From the NCBI GenBank assembly GCA_002683195.1, contig NYSW01000092.1:1-8203 (forward strand): 8,203 bases of DNA, read 5' to 3'. The notes beneath the pieces are model-generated. The model was not told the DNA's origin and did no database searches. It worked only from the letters and a program-made list of their open reading frames with translations. Shown here one piece after another: positions 5,781 through 8,203 of the stretch. The position numbers were made by a program, and so were the translations under genes. The DNA is from Phycisphaerae bacterium. Lineage in GTDB: Bacteria; Planctomycetota; Phycisphaerae; Phycisphaerales; SM1A02. Position 1 is the stretch's first letter. Each line of letters opens with the position of its first letter.

Positions 5781-6760
5781 GCACGAGCGACCGCGAGCAC
5801 ATGAAGATCTTCGCCGGGCGATCCGGCCAGCATCTGGCCGAAACGATGTGCGAGCACCTCGGCCTGCCGCTCGGGAAGGCGACTTCGTCGACCTTCCCCG
5901 ACGGCGAGATCATGGTGAAGGTCGAAGAGGACGTTCGGGGCCGGGACTGCTACGTCGTCCAGTCGACCTGCCAGCCGGTCAACGACACCCTGCTCGAACT
6001 CCTCATCCAGATCGACTGCCTGCGCCGGGCTTCGGCGAAGCGGATCACCGCGGTGATCCCCTACTTCGGCTACGCCCGACAGGATCGGAAGGACGAGGGA
6101 CGGGTGCCGATCACCGCCAAGATGGTGGCCAATCTGATCACCGCGGCCGGCGCCGATCGCGTTCTCTGCATGGACCTGCACGCGGCTCAGATCCAGGGAT
6201 TCTTCGACATTCCGGTCGATCACTTGAGCGCGTCCCCCGTGTTCATCGAGCACTTCCTCGCCTTGCGAGATTCCCTCGGTGACATCGTGGTCGTCTCCCC
6301 CGACGTGGGAAACGTGAAAGTCGCGAACATGTACGCCGACGTCCTCGGCTGCGATCTCGCGATCGTCGACAAGCGTCGCCAGTCCGGAACCGAAGTCGCG
6401 GTGCGAAATCTGATCGGCGAAGTGAAGGGCCGCACGGTCCTCATGTTCGACGACATGATCTCCACCGCAGGCACGGTCTGCGAAGCCGCGAAGCTGGTCA
6501 CCGAACGCGGAGCCACCGACGTGATGGTCTCCGCGACCCATCCAGTGCTGGTGGGCCTTGCCATGCAGCGACTTGCCGACGGCCCCATCTCGACCATCAA
6601 CATCACCGACACCATTCCCGGAGGATCCCGACTGGATCCCCTGGGTGAAAAGGTGCAGGTGCTGGGGGTGGCTCGTCTCCTCGGCGAGGCGATCCACCGA
6701 ATTCACCACGACCAATCGGTCTCGGCGATGTTCCGCACCGGAGCCGGGACCAAGCGTTGA
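5777..6760 (+). CDS. prs: Ribose-phosphate diphosphokinase (PRPP synthetase)
   Basis: This enzyme makes phosphoribosyl pyrophosphate from ribose-5-phosphate and ATP for purine, pyrimidine, His, Trp and NAD synthesis; it acts in the cytoplasm as a hexamer in class I relatives. The 327-residue product has FPDGE (40-44), the ATP-site RQDRKDEGR (101-109), DLHAAQIQGFFDIPVDHL (133-150) with metal-site His135, VSPDVGNVKVA (173-183), the flexible-loop KRR (199-201) and the PRPP loop DDMISTAGT (225-233, often DDMIDTAGT). The length is slightly above the usual 310-320 because of an 8-residue N-terminal addition and a short tail. The start at 5777 overlaps the previous stop (ATGA) and has GGAAGG (5765-5770); Met9 (5801) would be the alternative start at the homology boundary. 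Coupled translation with the glmU-like gene is likely. The pairing glmU-prs is common in bacteria. Confidence 0.97.
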   Translation: MSTSDREHMKIFAGRSGQHLAETMCEHLGLPLGKATSSTFPDGEIMVKVEEDVRGRDCYVVQSTCQPVNDTLLELLIQIDCLRRASAKRITAVIPYFGYARQDRKDEGRVPITAKMVANLITAAGADRVLCMDLHAAQIQGFFDIPVDHLSASPVFIEHFLALRDSLGDIVVVSPDVGNVKVANMYADVLGCDLAIVDKRRQSGTEVAVRNLIGEVKGRTVLMFDDMISTAGTVCEAAKLVTERGATDVMVSATHPVLVGLAMQRLADGPISTINITDTIPGGSRLDPLGEKVQVLGVARLLGEAIHRIHHDQSVSAMFRTGAGTKR

Positions 6761-6830
6761 CCCGATCCATTCCGTTTCCGTCGGTCGGCACTGACGGCGG
6801 CGATTCAAGTTCGACAGGAGTACAGGAACC

Positions 6831-7433
6831 ATGAGTCACGAAACCCCCACCATCACAGCCCAAAAGCGGGAACGGCACGGCAGCCGCTACTCCCAGCGAC
6901 TTCGCAAGTCCGGTCGGCTCCCCGCCGTCGTCTACGGACACGGGTCAGACCCGGTCTCGATCAGCGTCGATGCCAAGGAGACCCTCCGTCACCTCGGCGA
7001 AGGCAACCACATCTTCAGCGTGGCGATCGACGGCGGCTCCGAAGAGACCTGCCTGGTCAAGGACCTTCAGTTCGGCTTCCTCGGCGACGATGTGATCCAC
7101 GTCGACTTCGCTCGAGTGAACCTCGACGAGAAGGTCACCATCAACATGACCCTCGACTTCCACGGCGTTCCCGCCGGAGCGAAGAAGGGTGGCACCATCG
7201 TGGTCCACGACCTCTCGGAACTCGAAATCGAATGTGCCGTCCGAGACATGCCGGACTCCCTCCGCATCGATCTGGAACACTTCGACGAGATCATCCACGT
7301 CAGTGATCTCAAACTCCCCGAAGGCGTGGTCGCGGTGACCCCCGGCAACACCCTCGTCCTTCACGTCCAGGCACCCGTCAGCAGCGATGACGACGAAGAC
7401 GAAGATGCCACCGCCTCCGCCACCGAAGCCTGA
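6831..7433 (+). CDS. rplY: 50S ribosomal protein L25 (general stress protein Ctc / TL5 type)
   Basis: A 200-residue L25 of the long, two-domain form. Residues 1-95 are the 5S-rRNA-binding L25 domain, with the family marks GRLPAVVYGHG (28-38) and VKDLQFGFLGDDVIHVDFARV (76-96). Residues from about 100 to 182 form the beta-rich TL5/CTC domain (GVPAGAKKGGTIVVHDLSELEIE region and LPEGVVAVTPGNTLVLHV). The protein ends in an acidic tail (SSDDDEDEDATAS), as often seen in this family. It follows prs by 70 bp. AGGAG (6816-6820) lies 10 bases before the ATG, and a second AGGA (6824-6827) lies close in. In Bacillus the equivalent gene ctc is stress-induced; I cannot point to a dedicated promoter in the 70-bp gap here, so read-through from prs is the simplest model. 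Confidence 0.96.
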   Translation: MSHETPTITAQKRERHGSRYSQRLRKSGRLPAVVYGHGSDPVSISVDAKETLRHLGEGNHIFSVAIDGGSEETCLVKDLQFGFLGDDVIHVDFARVNLDEKVTINMTLDFHGVPAGAKKGGTIVVHDLSELEIECAVRDMPDSLRIDLEHFDEIIHVSDLKLPEGVVAVTPGNTLVLHVQAPVSSDDDEDEDATASATEA

Positions 7434-7471
7434 TCGCCTCCCGGAATGCCCACCGCAAGGACCATCACGTC

Positions 7472-8053
7472 ATGAAACTCGTCGTCGGACTCGGCAACCC
7501 AGGACCGGAATACGATCGGACTCGACACAACGTCGGGTTCGAGGTCGTCGACCGGCTGGCCCGAAGACACGGCGATCCTGCGACCTCGATCGCCCGCAAC
7601 AAGTTCTCGGCTCTGGTCGTGGACGCGGTGGTCGGCGATGAGAAGGTGATGCTGATGAAGCCACTCACCTTCATGAACCTCTCCGGCAAGGCCGTGGCCG
7701 AAGCCCTCCGGTTCTACAAGATGTCGCCGATGGACGATTTGATGGTGATCGTGGACGACACCGCAGTCACCTGCGGATCGATCAGGATCAAGCCGAGTGG
7801 TGGGGCGGGAGGCCACAACGGGCTGACCGACGTGTCTCGTCTTCTCGGAACCGATTCCTGGCCTCGGCTGAGAATCGGCATCGACAAGCCGGGCCAGATC
7901 CCGTTGAAGAACTACGTGCTGGGCCGTTTCACTCCCGAGCAGCAGCCGCTCGTGGATTCGGCCCTTGATGAGGCGACCGACGCGGTCGCCTGCTGGGCGG
8001 GCGAAGGGCTCGCTTCAGCAATGAATCGATTCAACCGGAAGGCCTCCGCATGA
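7472..8053 (+). CDS. pth: Peptidyl-tRNA hydrolase
   Basis: A 193-residue enzyme that frees tRNA from peptidyl-tRNAs dropped by stalled ribosomes; essential and cytoplasmic in bacteria. The start MKLVVGLGNPGPEYDRTRHN is characteristic: Asn9 (GLGNP) and catalytic His19 (TRHNVGF) are present. KPLTFMNLSG (63-72) with Asn69, Asp95 (equivalent to E. coli Asp93) and GGAGGHNGL (110-118) with Asn116 complete the active site. Where many Pth proteins read HDDLDLP, this one reads VDDTAVT, so the flanking His and second Asp are replaced while the catalytic Asp stays. The length is normal (about 190). AAGGA (7457-7461) lies 10 bases before the ATG at 7472. It follows rplY by 38 bp with no terminator, as in the Bacillus ctc-spoVC arrangement, and leads to rpsF. 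Confidence 0.96.
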   Translation: MKLVVGLGNPGPEYDRTRHNVGFEVVDRLARRHGDPATSIARNKFSALVVDAVVGDEKVMLMKPLTFMNLSGKAVAEALRFYKMSPMDDLMVIVDDTAVTCGSIRIKPSGGAGGHNGLTDVSRLLGTDSWPRLRIGIDKPGQIPLKNYVLGRFTPEQQPLVDSALDEATDAVACWAGEGLASAMNRFNRKASA

Positions 8054-8071
8054 GCGGGGCCAACCGCAACC

Positions 8072-8089
8072 GGCGACCATTCGGTCGCC
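8072..8089 (+). promoter_or_regulatory. Hairpin in the pth-rpsF gap, possible rpsF leader element
   Basis: A perfect 7-bp stem, GGCGACC (8072-8078) with GGTCGCC (8083-8089), closes an ATTC loop in the 82-bp gap between pth and rpsF. No T-run follows, so it is not a standard terminator. S6-encoding transcripts in many bacteria carry an autoregulatory leader that binds the S6:S18 complex. I could not confirm its conserved features here, so that role is only a suggestion. Confidence 0.3.
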
Positions 8090-8135
8090 CTCCAGGCGCC
8101 GCGAACCGACGGCGTCGAACCTCAAAGGAAACAAG

Positions 8136-8203
8136 ATGACCGAAGTCCGCATCAACATGTACGAGGGGATGTTCCTCTTCCCCCAGACCGCGACCGCCGA
8201 TCT
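8136..8203 (+). CDS. rpsF: 30S ribosomal protein S6, N-terminal part
   Basis: Only the first 22 codons and two bases are in the window; the gene runs off the right edge. The visible sequence MTEVRINMYEGMFLFPQT matches the first beta strand of S6, where YEGMFLF is a typical start. S6 sits on the 30S platform, binding 16S rRNA together with S18. A strong ribosome site AAAGGA (8124-8129) lies 6 bases before the ATG at 8136, favouring that start over the in-frame ATG at 8157. It follows pth by 82 bp on the same strand and probably leads into an rpsF-rpsR or rpsF-ssb-rpsR cluster beyond the window. Confidence 0.85.
   Translation, partial: MTEVRINMYEGMFLFPQTATAD

Noticed and set aside
5615..6832. 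A 405-codon minus-strand open frame opposite prs
   Set aside because: It is a mirror of GC-biased codons in prs, which is unmistakable on the plus strand; no family features appear in the antisense product.
1..8203. A defence, mobile or otherwise new multi-gene system
   Set aside because: All recognised genes are metabolic or translation-related, and there are no transposase, integrase, toxin-antitoxin, nuclease or phage signatures.

Overview
The window is GC-rich bacterial DNA, mostly ordinary housekeeping and metabolic genes. It looks chromosomal: I see no insertion sequence, integrase, phage gene or CRISPR array. The high GC content, the glmU-like/prs/rplY/pth/rpsF gene order, a one-domain GlmU-like protein and the Pth sequence style suggest a deep-branching lineage. 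My tentative guess is Planctomycetota, perhaps Phycisphaerae. That placement is inference, because the window holds no rRNA or other decisive marker.

Left part (1-3609): the window opens in the last 65 codons of a VOC/glyoxalase-like gene (+). It converges on aat (-), an N-end-rule leucyl/phenylalanyl-tRNA-protein transferase. An aldo/keto reductase of the Kv-beta/YghZ type (+) runs divergently from aat. It converges on a two-gene minus-strand unit: an NAD(P)-dependent aldehyde dehydrogenase followed 21 bp later by a small unrecognised 84-residue protein.

Middle part (3610-4878): a 217-bp divergent spacer leads to a small secreted, very basic protein. It is built from eight tandem copies of a 13-residue Arg/Gly/Asn/Gln unit encoded by a 39-bp DNA repeat, and six copies carry an RGD tripeptide. 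Two intrinsic terminators follow its stop codon directly. About 410 bp with no convincing gene come next.

Right part (4879-8203): a tRNA-Gln(UUG), then a co-oriented block of a glmU-like uridylyltransferase (no acetyltransferase domain), prs (start overlapping the previous stop), rplY (L25/TL5 type), pth and the start of rpsF (S6). The order glmU-prs-rplY-pth matches gcaD-prs-ctc-spoVC of Bacillus. The genes supply UDP-sugar precursor and PRPP, a 5S-rRNA-binding ribosomal protein, peptidyl-tRNA recycling and a 30S protein, so they look like a growth-linked operon.

I found no convincing new multi-gene system. The observations most worth a second look are the 39-bp repeat gene, the one-domain GlmU, and the small protein linked to the aldehyde dehydrogenase.
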